From JBNFVY01 sp049943335 (GTDB lineage: Bacteria; Pseudomonadota; Alphaproteobacteria; Rhodobacterales; Rhodobacteraceae), in the NCBI RefSeq assembly GCF_049943335.1, contig NZ_JBNFVY010000011.1:30780-94779 (forward strand): 64,000 nt of DNA, in the 5' to 3' direction. Positions within the stretch are counted from its first letter, which is position 1, and every line of letters starts with the position of its first letter. Shown piece after piece: positions 24,831 to 32,776 of the stretch. Below the pieces are notes generated by a model, which made no database searches, was not told the origin of the DNA, and worked only from the letters and a program-made list of their open reading frames with translations. Made by a program: the position numbers and the translations under genes.

Positions 24831-25688
24831 ATGAAAAAGATGCTGACACGTGCAGCGACGCTGGCAATGGCAGGGGCGGTGGCCGTGGTGCCGCCCGCTT
24901 TTGCCGACGAAGACGCCGATCTGGTGATCAACGGCGATCTGGACATCACCGTGCGCACCGACGCGCCGGCCCACCTGTCCGAAAGCCTGGACACGATCTA
25001 TTCGGGCTGGGTGTTCCGCTCGGTCGAAACGCAGGCCATGCAGATGGACGATTTCGACAACCCCGGCATGCTGGGGGCCGAGGCGGGCCAGGACAAGTTC
25101 GCCGCCGTGATGGGCAGCGAAGGCAAATCCTGTGCGTCCTGCCATGAAAGCCCGGCTGCGCTGAGCAACGTCAAGCCGACCTATCCCAAGTGGAACGAGG
25201 CCGCCGGCGAAGTGCGCACCGCGCAGATGCAGATCAACGATTGCCTGACGAACCGGATGGGGGCCGAGGCGCAGAAATATGACAGCGTCACCATGCTGGA
25301 ATTCGAAGCGCTGCTTGCCTCGGTCGCGCGCGGCAAGCCGGTGAACGTGGCGATAGACGGCCCGGCCCAGAGCACCTGGGAAAAGGGCAAGGAAATCTAC
25401 TATACCCGCTATGGCCAGCTGGAGCTGTCCTGCGCGAACTGCCACGAGGACAACTACGGCAACATGATCCGGGCCGACCACCTGAGCCAGGGCCAGATCA
25501 ACGGCTTTCCTGCCTATCGCCTGAAGAACGCCAAGCTGAACGGCGTGCACAGCCGGTTCAAGGGCTGCATTCGCGACACCCGGGCCGAAACCTTCAACCC
25601 CGGTTCGGATGAATTCATCGCGCTCGAACTTTATGTGGCGTCCCGCGGGAATGGCCTGTCGGTCGAAGGCCCGTCCGTACGCAACTGA
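24831..25688 (+). CDS. soxA: SoxA, diheme cytochrome c
   Basis: Catalytic subunit of SoxAX (285 aa), oxidatively joins thiosulfate to SoxY. Signal peptide ending PAFA (about residue 25), two heme-binding motifs CASCH (101-105) and CANCH (201-205), hence the diheme SoxA class, and the active-site cysteine in FKGCIRDTRAE (Cys246) that is expected to be the persulfide heme ligand. Followed by a hairpin with a T-rich tail before soxB. Confidence 0.96.
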   Translation: MKKMLTRAATLAMAGAVAVVPPAFADEDADLVINGDLDITVRTDAPAHLSESLDTIYSGWVFRSVETQAMQMDDFDNPGMLGAEAGQDKFAAVMGSEGKSCASCHESPAALSNVKPTYPKWNEAAGEVRTAQMQINDCLTNRMGAEAQKYDSVTMLEFEALLASVARGKPVNVAIDGPAQSTWEKGKEIYYTRYGQLELSCANCHEDNYGNMIRADHLSQGQINGFPAYRLKNAKLNGVHSRFKGCIRDTRAETFNPGSDEFIALELYVASRGNGLSVEGPSVRN

Positions 25689-25694
25689 TCATCG

Positions 25695-25730
25695 CGCCGC
25701 CTTCCTGGCAGGGGGGCGGCGTTTCTTTCT
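25695..25730 (+). terminator. Hairpin with T-rich tail between soxA and soxB
   Basis: CGCCGCC (25695-25701) pairs with GGCGGCG (25715-25721) across a 13-base loop, followed by TTTCTTTCT. It resembles an intrinsic terminator inside the operon, probably partial or acting as a 3'-end stabiliser for soxXYZA messages. Confidence 0.6.
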
Positions 25731-25744
25731 GCATACATTATGCA
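25730..25744. promoter_or_regulatory. TGCATA-CAT-TATGCA inverted repeat upstream of soxB
   Basis: A perfect 6-bp inverted repeat with a 3-bp centre lies directly after the soxA hairpin and 29 bases before the soxB ATG. It may be an operator or part of an internal promoter; no binding protein can be named. Confidence 0.45.
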
Positions 25745-25773
25745 ATCATCTGAATGTTTAGGGTGGACGCTTC

Positions 25774-27471
25774 ATGATCTCTCGCCGCGATTTTCTGCAG
25801 GTGTCGATGGCCGCAACGGCGATGCTGGGCGCGTCGTCCTATGGGCGCTGGGGCCAGCTGGCCGCGCAACAGGCGCTGACACAGGACCAACTGCTTGATT
25901 TCGACAGTTTCGGCAATGTCACGCTGATCCATGTCACCGACATCCATGCGCAGCTGAAACCGATCTATTTCCGCGAACCCGAAGTCAACCTTGGCGTGGG
26001 CGAAAACCGCGGGCAGGTGCCCCATGTCACCGGCGCCGATTTCCGCAAGCTCTACGGGATCGCCGATGGATCGCCATCGCATTACGCCTTGACCTATAAC
26101 GATTTTACAGCGCTGGCACAGGGCTATGGCCGCGTTGGCGGGCTGGACCGCGTGGCCACCGTGATCAATTCGATCCGGGCCGAGCGCCCCGACGCGCTGC
26201 TGCTGGACGGCGGCGATACGTGGCACGGATCCTACACCTGCTATCACACGCAAGGCCAGGATATGGTCAACGTGATGAACGCGCTCAAGCCCGATGCGAT
26301 GACCTTCCACTGGGAATTCACGCTGGGCAGCGACCGGGTGCGCGAACTGGTGTCGGGGCTGCCCTTTGCCGCGCTTGGGGCCAATATCTTCGACGCCGAA
26401 TGGGACGAACCGGCCGAAGATTTCGCCCCCTACAAGATGTTCGAACGCAGCGGGACCAAGATTGCCGTCATCGGGCAGGCCTTTCCCTATATGCCCATCG
26501 CCAACCCGGGCTGGATGTTCCCCGAATACAGCTTCGGCATCCGCGACGAACGGATGCAAGAGGTCGTGGACGAGGTGCGCGCCGCGGGCGCCGAACTGGT
26601 CGTGCTGCTGTCGCACAACGGCTTTGACGTCGACAAAAAGATGGCCAGCCGCGTGCAGGGTATCGACGTGATCCTGTCGGGCCACACCCATGATGCGCTG
26701 CCCGAACCTGTGCTGGTCGGCGACACGATCATCGTGGCCAGCGGGTCGAACGGCAAGTTCGTCAGCCGCGTCGATCTGGATGTGCGCGACGGGCGCATGA
26801 TGGGGTTTCGCCACAAGCTGATCCCGATCTTTTCCGACGTGATCACCCCGGACGCCGACGTGGCCAAGGTGATCGACGACCAGCGCGCCCCGCATCAGGC
26901 CGCCATGAGCGAGGTGATCGGCAAGACCGACAGCCTGCTGTACCGGCGCGGCAATTTCAACGGCACCTGGGACGATCTGATCTGCGAGGCGCTGCTGGAC
27001 GAGCGCGAGGCGGACATTTCGATGTCTCCGGGCGTGCGGTGGGGGCCCAGCGTGTTGCCCGGCCAGGACATCACCCGCGAGGATATCTGGAACGTCACCT
27101 CGATGACCTATCCCAACGCGTACCGCACGGAAATGTCGGGCGAATTCATCCACGTGATCCTTGAGGACGTGGCCGACAACCTGTTCAACCCCGACCCCTA
27201 TTACCAGCAGGGCGGCGACATGGTGCGTGTCGGCGGCATGGGGTTCCGGATCGATATCACCAAGCCGCAAGGGCGCCGCATCAGCGAAATGACCCTGCTG
27301 AAAACGGGCGAAAAGATCGACCCGTCGAAAAACTATGTCGTGGCTGGCTGGGCGTCGGTGAACGAAGGCACCGAAGGGCCGCCGATCTGGGACGTGGTCG
27401 AAAACTACATCCGCCGCAAGGGCACGGTATCCGTCACGCCGAACCGCGCGGTCGACGTGGTCCGGGGCTAA
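25774..27471 (+). CDS. soxB: SoxB, thiosulfohydrolase
   Basis: Dimanganese periplasmic hydrolase (565 aa) that frees sulfate from the SoxY-bound thiosulfonate. Tat signal (SRRDFLQVSMAATAMLG). Metallophosphoesterase / 5'-nucleotidase fold with metal ligands in THVTDIHAQ-like segment LIHVTDIHAQLKP, LLLDGGDTWHGS, LLSHNGFDVD and ILSGHTHDALP. Length and motifs are typical. Start ATG follows GGGTGGACGC. Confidence 0.97.
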   Translation: MISRRDFLQVSMAATAMLGASSYGRWGQLAAQQALTQDQLLDFDSFGNVTLIHVTDIHAQLKPIYFREPEVNLGVGENRGQVPHVTGADFRKLYGIADGSPSHYALTYNDFTALAQGYGRVGGLDRVATVINSIRAERPDALLLDGGDTWHGSYTCYHTQGQDMVNVMNALKPDAMTFHWEFTLGSDRVRELVSGLPFAALGANIFDAEWDEPAEDFAPYKMFERSGTKIAVIGQAFPYMPIANPGWMFPEYSFGIRDERMQEVVDEVRAAGAELVVLLSHNGFDVDKKMASRVQGIDVILSGHTHDALPEPVLVGDTIIVASGSNGKFVSRVDLDVRDGRMMGFRHKLIPIFSDVITPDADVAKVIDDQRAPHQAAMSEVIGKTDSLLYRRGNFNGTWDDLICEALLDEREADISMSPGVRWGPSVLPGQDITREDIWNVTSMTYPNAYRTEMSGEFIHVILEDVADNLFNPDPYYQQGGDMVRVGGMGFRIDITKPQGRRISEMTLLKTGEKIDPSKNYVVAGWASVNEGTEGPPIWDVVENYIRRKGTVSVTPNRAVDVVRG

Positions 27472-27486
27472 CAGAGGAGCTTGAGC

Positions 27487-28764
27487 ATGTCTGACAACAA
27501 GACACCCAAATCGTCGCGCCGCCAGTTCCTGGTGTCCACGGCCGCCCTTGGCGCAGGGGCCGGGTTGGCCGGCCAGGCGCGCGCCCAGGGCGACCCGCTG
27601 ATCACCGAGGTTCAGGATTGGGCCGCCGGGCTGGGCGAGGGCGTCGATGCCACGCCCTATGGCCTGCCGATCGAATACGAAAGCGATGTGATCCGGCGCA
27701 ACGTGCCGTGGCTGACGGCGGATCCGATCAGCTCGATCAACTTTACGCCGATCCACGCGCTGGATGGCACGATCACGCCGCAAGGCTGCGCGTTTGAACG
27801 TCACCATTCGGGCGCGATCGAGTTGCGCAAACAGGATTATCGGTTGATGATCAACGGCTTGGTCGACAAACCTCTGGTGTTTACCTATGCGGATCTCGAA
27901 CGGTTTCCGCGCGAAAATCACGTCTATTTCTGCGAATGCGCGGCCAATACCGGCATGGAATGGGCCGGCGCGCAGCTGAACGGCGCGCAGTTCACCCATG
28001 GCATGATCCACAACATGGAATATTCCGGCATCCCGCTGCGCACCCTGCTGGAGGAGGCCGGTCTGGACGCAGCGGGCGCGTTGTCGGACAAGTGGGTCTA
28101 TGTCGAAGGGGCCGACGCGTCGTCGAACGGGCGGTCCATCCCGATGGCCAAGGCGCTGGACGATGTGCTGGTTGCCTTCAAGGCCAACGGCGAGGCGCTG
28201 CGCAAAGAGCACGGCTATCCCGTCCGGCTGGTCGTGCCGGGCTGGGAAGGCAACATGTGGATCAAGTGGCTGCGCCGCATCGAGGTCATGGACCAGCCCG
28301 TCGAAAGCCGCGAGGAAACCAGCAAATACACCGATACGCTGGATGACGGCACCAGCCGCAAGTGGACCTGGGTCATGGACGCCAAGTCGATCGTGACCAG
28401 CCCCAGCCCGCAGTCGCCGATTGCCCATGGCACGGGGCCGCTGGTGATCACCGGGCTGGCGTGGTCGGGCCGCGGCGCGATCACCGGCGTTGACGTGTCG
28501 CTGGACGGCGGCAAAACCTGGCAAAAGGCGCGTCTGGCCAAGCCGGGCGACGCCATGGCGCTGACCCGTTTCTACCTGGACATCGATTGGGACGGGTCCG
28601 AGATGTTGCTGCAATCGCGCGCCCACGACGACACTGGCTATGTCCAGCCGACCAAGGCGCAGTTGCGCGCCGCGCGCGGCGAAAATTCAATCTATCACAA
28701 CAATGGCATTCAGACCTGGTGGGTCAAGGAAACCGGAGAGGCTGAGAATGTTGAAATTTCCTAA
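27487..28764 (+). CDS. soxC: SoxC, sulfane dehydrogenase molybdopterin subunit
   Basis: Molybdenum subunit (425 aa) of periplasmic Sox(CD)2, oxidises the SoxY-bound sulfane sulfur. Tat signal KSSRRQFLVSTAALGAG. Sulfite-oxidase fold with the molybdopterin cysteine in HVYFCECAANTGMEW and the C-terminal dimerisation domain (ITGLAWSGRGAITGVDVS). Presence of soxCD predicts full oxidation of thiosulfate to sulfate rather than sulfur-globule storage. Overlaps soxD by 17 bases. Confidence 0.96.
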   Translation: MSDNKTPKSSRRQFLVSTAALGAGAGLAGQARAQGDPLITEVQDWAAGLGEGVDATPYGLPIEYESDVIRRNVPWLTADPISSINFTPIHALDGTITPQGCAFERHHSGAIELRKQDYRLMINGLVDKPLVFTYADLERFPRENHVYFCECAANTGMEWAGAQLNGAQFTHGMIHNMEYSGIPLRTLLEEAGLDAAGALSDKWVYVEGADASSNGRSIPMAKALDDVLVAFKANGEALRKEHGYPVRLVVPGWEGNMWIKWLRRIEVMDQPVESREETSKYTDTLDDGTSRKWTWVMDAKSIVTSPSPQSPIAHGTGPLVITGLAWSGRGAITGVDVSLDGGKTWQKARLAKPGDAMALTRFYLDIDWDGSEMLLQSRAHDDTGYVQPTKAQLRAARGENSIYHNNGIQTWWVKETGEAENVEIS

Positions 28765-29809
28765 AGGGTTGAGCGCAGCGGCGCTGATCGCCATGGCCGC
28801 GCCCGCGCTGGCAGGGCCGTTCGGCCTGGGCCGTGAAGCAACCCCGGACGAAATCGCCGCCTGGGATCTGGACGTCGCCCCCGATGGCACCGGTCTGCCG
28901 GTGGGCGCAGGCAATGTGCTGGACGGCGAAATGGTGTTTGTCGAACATTGTGCGTCCTGCCACGGCGATTTCGCCGAAGGGCGCGACAACTGGCCGAAGC
29001 TGGCGGGCGGCATGGGCACGCTGGCCGACAAGGACCCGATGAAAACCGTAGGCAGCTATTGGCCGCACCTGTCGACCGCGTGGGATTATGTGAACCGCTC
29101 GATGCCGTTCGGGAACGCACAATCGCTCAGCCCCGACGACGTCTACGGTATCGTGGCCTATATCCTTTATTCCAACGACCTGGTGGATGAGGATTTCGTG
29201 CTGTCGAACGAAAACCTGGCATCGTTCGAATTGCCGAACGCCGATGGGTTCATCGTGGATGACCGCGAAACCGCCGAGGCCGATTTCTGGAACCCCGATC
29301 CCTGCTATGAAAACTGCAAGGACAGCGTGGAAATCACCATGCGCGCGGCGGTTCTGGATGTGACGCCAGAAGAAACCGCCGCCGCAGAAGCCACCGCCAA
29401 ACTGCAAGAGTCCAGCGACGCATTGGCCACCCCCGAACCCGCCGGCGAACCCGAACCTCAGGTCGCTGGCGCCGCGCCAGCCGTCGATCCCGAGCTGGTC
29501 GCGGCCGGGGAAAAGGTGTTTCGCAAGTGCAAAGCCTGCCACCAGGTGGGCGCGGGCGCGAAAAACAAGGTCGGCCCGGCGCTGAACAACATGGTCAATG
29601 CGCCCGTCGCGGCCGCCGACGGGTTCCGCTATTCCAAGCCCATGGCCGCCGCGGGCGAAGCGGGCCAGGTCTGGGATCATGAGGCACTGGCGGCGTTTCT
29701 GGCCAATCCGCGCAAGCACATGAAGGGCACCAAAATGTCCTTTGCGGGGCTCAAGAAGGACGACGATATCAAAGCTGTCATCGCTTATTTGGCAACGCAG
29801 TCGGATTGA
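28748..29809 (+). CDS. soxD: SoxD, diheme cytochrome c subunit
   Basis: Cytochrome subunit of Sox(CD)2 (353 aa). Signal peptide MLKFPKGLSAAALIAMAAPALA, heme motif CASCH (near residue 55) in the first domain, an Ala/Glu/Pro-rich linker (about 215-240) and a second class I cytochrome domain with CKACH (about 263) and the Met-ligand region KGTKMSFAG. Last gene of the cluster; soxEFGH do not follow. Confidence 0.95.
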   Translation: MLKFPKGLSAAALIAMAAPALAGPFGLGREATPDEIAAWDLDVAPDGTGLPVGAGNVLDGEMVFVEHCASCHGDFAEGRDNWPKLAGGMGTLADKDPMKTVGSYWPHLSTAWDYVNRSMPFGNAQSLSPDDVYGIVAYILYSNDLVDEDFVLSNENLASFELPNADGFIVDDRETAEADFWNPDPCYENCKDSVEITMRAAVLDVTPEETAAAEATAKLQESSDALATPEPAGEPEPQVAGAAPAVDPELVAAGEKVFRKCKACHQVGAGAKNKVGPALNNMVNAPVAAADGFRYSKPMAAAGEAGQVWDHEALAAFLANPRKHMKGTKMSFAGLKKDDDIKAVIAYLATQSD

Positions 29810-30004
29810 CCCCAAGGACGCGGGCGCGTTCAGGCTTGGCCGGTCATCTGGGCCAGACCGCGATCAGGGCCTTGGCCGCATGTTCCGGGGCGTTGCCCAG
29901 ACAGCGCTGCACCTGAGGGGCACGATTTGCGTTTTAACCGATGCGCGTTCCTTCGCGGACCTGGTGGGTGCCTGCGCGCCGGGTTTGGGCAATAAGGCGG
30001 CGCG

Positions 30005-30451
30005 TCAGGCCCAGTCGTCCGTGTCCAGCCAGATCGTGACCGGCCCGTCGTTGATCAAGCTGACCTTCATGTCTGCGCCAAACTGGCCGGTTTGCACCGG
30101 AACCAGCGCGCCGAGCTGTTCGGCAAACCGTTCATAGAGCGCGCGCGCATCATCGGGCGCGGCGGCGTGTGAAAACCCCGGCCGGTTGCCCGTGCGCGTG
30201 TCGGCGGCAAGGGTGAACTGGCTGATCACCAGCGCACTGGCCCCCACATCGCGCACCGACCGGTTCATGCGCCCCGCATCGTCGCGAAAAATGCGCAGCT
30301 TGGCCACCTTGGCGGCCAGCTTGTCGGCCAAGGCCGGCGTGTCGCCCTGCATCGCGCACACCAGCACCAACAGCCCCGGCCCGCATTGCCCGACAACCGC
30401 CCCGTCGACGCGCACGGCGGCTTCGGATACGCGCTGGATCAGCGCCCTCAC
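30005..30451 (-). CDS. dtd: D-aminoacyl-tRNA deacylase
   Basis: Cytoplasmic proofreading enzyme (148 aa) that removes D-amino acids (and glycine mischarged on tRNA-Ala) from tRNA. Starts MRALIQRVSEAAVRVDG, with both catalytic motifs SQFTLAAD (about 78) and NDGPVT (about 133; the cross-subunit Gly-Pro motif). ATG overlaps the stop of the upstream sugar kinase (ATGA). The 195 bases between it and soxD hold no recognisable gene. Confidence 0.96.
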   Translation of the reverse strand: MRALIQRVSEAAVRVDGAVVGQCGPGLLVLVCAMQGDTPALADKLAAKVAKLRIFRDDAGRMNRSVRDVGASALVISQFTLAADTRTGNRPGFSHAAAPDDARALYERFAEQLGALVPVQTGQFGADMKVSLINDGPVTIWLDTDDWA

Positions 30452-31368
30452 AATTCGTGTGCCCAGGGTGGGTTGGCCCCGGCGCGACTGACGGTGATGG
30501 CGGCGGTTTGCACGCCCAGCGACAGGGCCGCGTGCAGCGTGTCTTCGGGCAGGTCGGTGATGGCCGATTTCGTCAGCGCCCCGGCCTGCTTCAACGCCGC
30601 CAGCACGCCCGCATTAAAGGTGTCGCCCGCGCCAACCGTATCGACGACGGCGACCTTTTTGGCCGGCACGGCAACTTCGCCACGGCGGCTGAATCCGCGC
30701 GCGCCTTCGGCCCCTTCGGTGATGCAAACCACCCGCGGCCCCTTGGCCAGCAACCCTTGTGCCTTGGCTGCGATGTCGCCATCGCCTTCCAGCCACATCA
30801 GGTCTTCGTCCGACAGTTTGACGATGTCGGCCTGCGCCATCATCCGGTCGATCCGGGCGCGATAGGCCGCTTCGTTGGCAATGAAACCGGGGCGAATGTT
30901 CGGATCGATCATGGTGACGCGGGCCGCGGATTCGCGTGTTATCAGTGCCTCGTAGGCGCTGGCGCAGGGGTCCTGGATCAGCGATATGCCCCCGAAAAAC
31001 ATCGCTTCCACGGCGTCGGGAATGGCGGGCAGATCATCTGGCGTGATCATGCGCCCGGCGGTGTTTTCATCGTAGAACATGTAGCGCGCCTGGCCGTTTT
31101 CCAGATGCACAAAGGCCAGCGTGCAGGGCCGGTCCGCGCGCAGGCACAAGGACGTGTCCACCATCGATTGTTCAAGCACCTGTACCAGCGTATCCCCGAA
31201 CAGATCCGTCGACAGGCCCGAAAAGAACCCCGTCGGCGCCCCGAGCCGCCCGAGCGCGATGGCAGTGTTGAAGACCGCGCCGCCCGCGTAGGGCGCAAAG
31301 GCATTTTCGCCGGCGCCGGTCACCCGCGCCAGCATATCGATCAGTGCTTCGCCACAATTCAGGATCAT
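30448..31368 (-). CDS. PfkB-family carbohydrate kinase (fructokinase-like)
   Basis: Ribokinase-fold sugar kinase of 306 aa. N-terminal signature ALIDMLARV and GGAVFNTAIALGRLGAPTGF, and the C-terminal PfkB signature DTVGAGDTFNAGVLAAL with the catalytic Asp. The sequence is closest in character to fructokinases (GLSTDLFGDTL, CEGAEGARG-like CITEGAEGARGF). The sugar is not certain. A LacI-type operator lies 17 bases upstream of its ATG, so induction by a sugar is likely. Confidence 0.88.
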   Translation of the reverse strand: MILNCGEALIDMLARVTGAGENAFAPYAGGAVFNTAIALGRLGAPTGFFSGLSTDLFGDTLVQVLEQSMVDTSLCLRADRPCTLAFVHLENGQARYMFYDENTAGRMITPDDLPAIPDAVEAMFFGGISLIQDPCASAYEALITRESAARVTMIDPNIRPGFIANEAAYRARIDRMMAQADIVKLSDEDLMWLEGDGDIAAKAQGLLAKGPRVVCITEGAEGARGFSRRGEVAVPAKKVAVVDTVGAGDTFNAGVLAALKQAGALTKSAITDLPEDTLHAALSLGVQTAAITVSRAGANPPWAHEL

Positions 31369-31384
31369 TGGGCCCTCTCGAAGG

Positions 31385-31400
31385 ATGTTATCGCTATCAT
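31385..31400. promoter_or_regulatory. LacI-family operator upstream of the sugar kinase
   Basis: ATGTTATCGCTATCAT is a CG-centred dyad fitting TGNNANCGNTNNCA, the half-sites of LacI/GalR-family operators. It lies 17-32 bases before the kinase ATG. The cognate repressor is not in the window. The rest of the 257-bp gap to 31626 shows no gene. Confidence 0.6.
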
Positions 31401-31613
31401 GTTGCGTCCAGCAGGGTGATACCTGTCCCCGGTCGGCCGTGCAAGTTGCGCCTGATCAATGCGCAATTCGCGCCGACATGCAACAATACGCATGTGCCGG
31501 GATCTTGGCAAAATTAGTCAGCACGGTACGCTGCGGGAGGCGGTTTCGTCAGAGACAGTGGCCCGTGCCCTTCGGTGGGAAGTATCGCAGATTTCGCGAT
31601 GTCGGGGGGAAGG

Positions 31614-31641
31614 ACAGGGGGCGCATTACACCGCCCCCTGT
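31614..31641 (-). terminator. Perfect 10-bp hairpin around the stop of the zinc-ribbon gene
   Basis: ACAGGGGGCG (31614-31623) and CGCCCCCTGT (31632-31641) pair perfectly; the TAA stop (31626-31628) of the upstream-coded gene lies in the 8-base loop. No T-run follows on the minus strand, so it may be a 3'-end stabiliser or Rho-assisted end rather than a classical intrinsic terminator. Confidence 0.6.
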
Positions 31642-32750
31642 TCCAGTGCGTAAAAGTAGCCCGCGATGGCCGCGATGGTCGCAACCAGCAGAACGGCGAT
31701 GGCGATCTTGACCGCTGACCATGGCCGTTCGCCGCGCACCCGTCCGGTTTGCCCGTTCACCACGAAACGATAGGTCTTGCCGCGGTATTTATAGGCCGCC
31801 AACCAGACAGGCAGCAGAACGTGTTTAAAGGTCACGTCGGACAGGTGCGTGTCGATCGAATGAATGCGCTGATGGTCGCCGCCGATGTTGAAGCGCACGT
31901 CGCGGGCGATGATCCGGTCCATGTGGGCGCGCGCTTCGTCAAAGCCGTCGTCAATGTCGACGGTATAGGCCTCGGCGGTGAACCCGGCCAGAAATTCGGG
32001 GCGATAGGGTTCCAGATCGGCCAGATCCCAGGGGGCCAGCGCATCGGTAAAGCGCTTGGGCAACGCGCGCGAGGCCAGCACCAGCACATCGTCAAAGAAC
32101 CGCGCGACCTGTCCGCGCGCCGGGCGCCAACGGGTGTGGCGTTCGCGGACCTGCACGCGCTGGCCATCGCGCATGGCGGTGCGGGTGGTGTAATAGTCGT
32201 CGCCCCGTTCGCCAGAATAGCGCGATCGGGTATCGGCATCGAAGGTCCAGTAGGGCACGTAGACCCCTTGCATCCGTCGGCCCTTGCGGGCGTAATTCAT
32301 CAGCCCGTTGGGGGCGAACCACAGCTGGCCCAGCCAGTCGGTCATCGCGCGGCGGGCAACCTCTTCGTCCAGTTGAAACGGCAGGACGGCGCGGGGCTTG
32401 ATCTGTCGGTGCGCGCCGGTGTCGGTGACGACGGGCGTGGCGCAGAACGGGCATTCGGCGGCATGGGTGTGCGGGGGCAGGTCGAACTGCGCCCCGCAAT
32501 TGGGGCAGTGCAGGACGCGGGTGTCTTCCATGTCCTGATCGGACAGGGCCGCGCGCAGACCGTCTTGCAGGTCAAGTTCGCGGATGGCCGGTGCCCGCGG
32601 ACCTGGCGCAACCGGTTCGCTGTGGCCGCAGTGATCGCACACCACCTTGTCCTGGCCGGGGGCAAAGCGCATGTCCGCGCCGCAGTTGACGCAAGCAAAA
32701 ATGTGTCTGTCGCTGGGTGTTTTCCCCAGTTCTGTGTCCGGATCGGCCAT
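31626..32750 (-). CDS. Zinc-ribbon membrane-tethered protein (primosomal N'-like annotation family)
   Basis: Protein of 374 aa with paired zinc ribbons at the N-terminus: CVNCG ... CDHCG (about 20-42) and CPNCGAQF ... CPFCA (about 76-100). A long middle region contains VYVPYWTFDADTRSRYSGE and a tyrosine-rich stretch, and one C-terminal transmembrane segment (about 345-367) is followed by a short tail. Often labelled primosomal protein N' or TFIIB-type zinc-ribbon protein, but no helicase motifs are present. Last gene of the terC-telA run, 26 bases after the SPFH gene. I infer a membrane scaffold or sensor, function unknown. Confidence 0.75.
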   Translation of the reverse strand: MADPDTELGKTPSDRHIFACVNCGADMRFAPGQDKVVCDHCGHSEPVAPGPRAPAIRELDLQDGLRAALSDQDMEDTRVLHCPNCGAQFDLPPHTHAAECPFCATPVVTDTGAHRQIKPRAVLPFQLDEEVARRAMTDWLGQLWFAPNGLMNYARKGRRMQGVYVPYWTFDADTRSRYSGERGDDYYTTRTAMRDGQRVQVRERHTRWRPARGQVARFFDDVLVLASRALPKRFTDALAPWDLADLEPYRPEFLAGFTAEAYTVDIDDGFDEARAHMDRIIARDVRFNIGGDHQRIHSIDTHLSDVTFKHVLLPVWLAAYKYRGKTYRFVVNGQTGRVRGERPWSAVKIAIAVLLVATIAAIAGYFYALEQGAV

Positions 32751-32776
32751 GGCTGCCCTTTCGTCCTGCCGGTGTC

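Noticed and set aside
25738..28626. 962-codon open frame on the minus strand opposite soxB and soxC
   Set aside because: It mirrors the codon phase of the real sox genes; composition is His/Arg/Gly-rich, lacks any motif and has no ribosome-binding site. High-GC coding often leaves long antisense frames.
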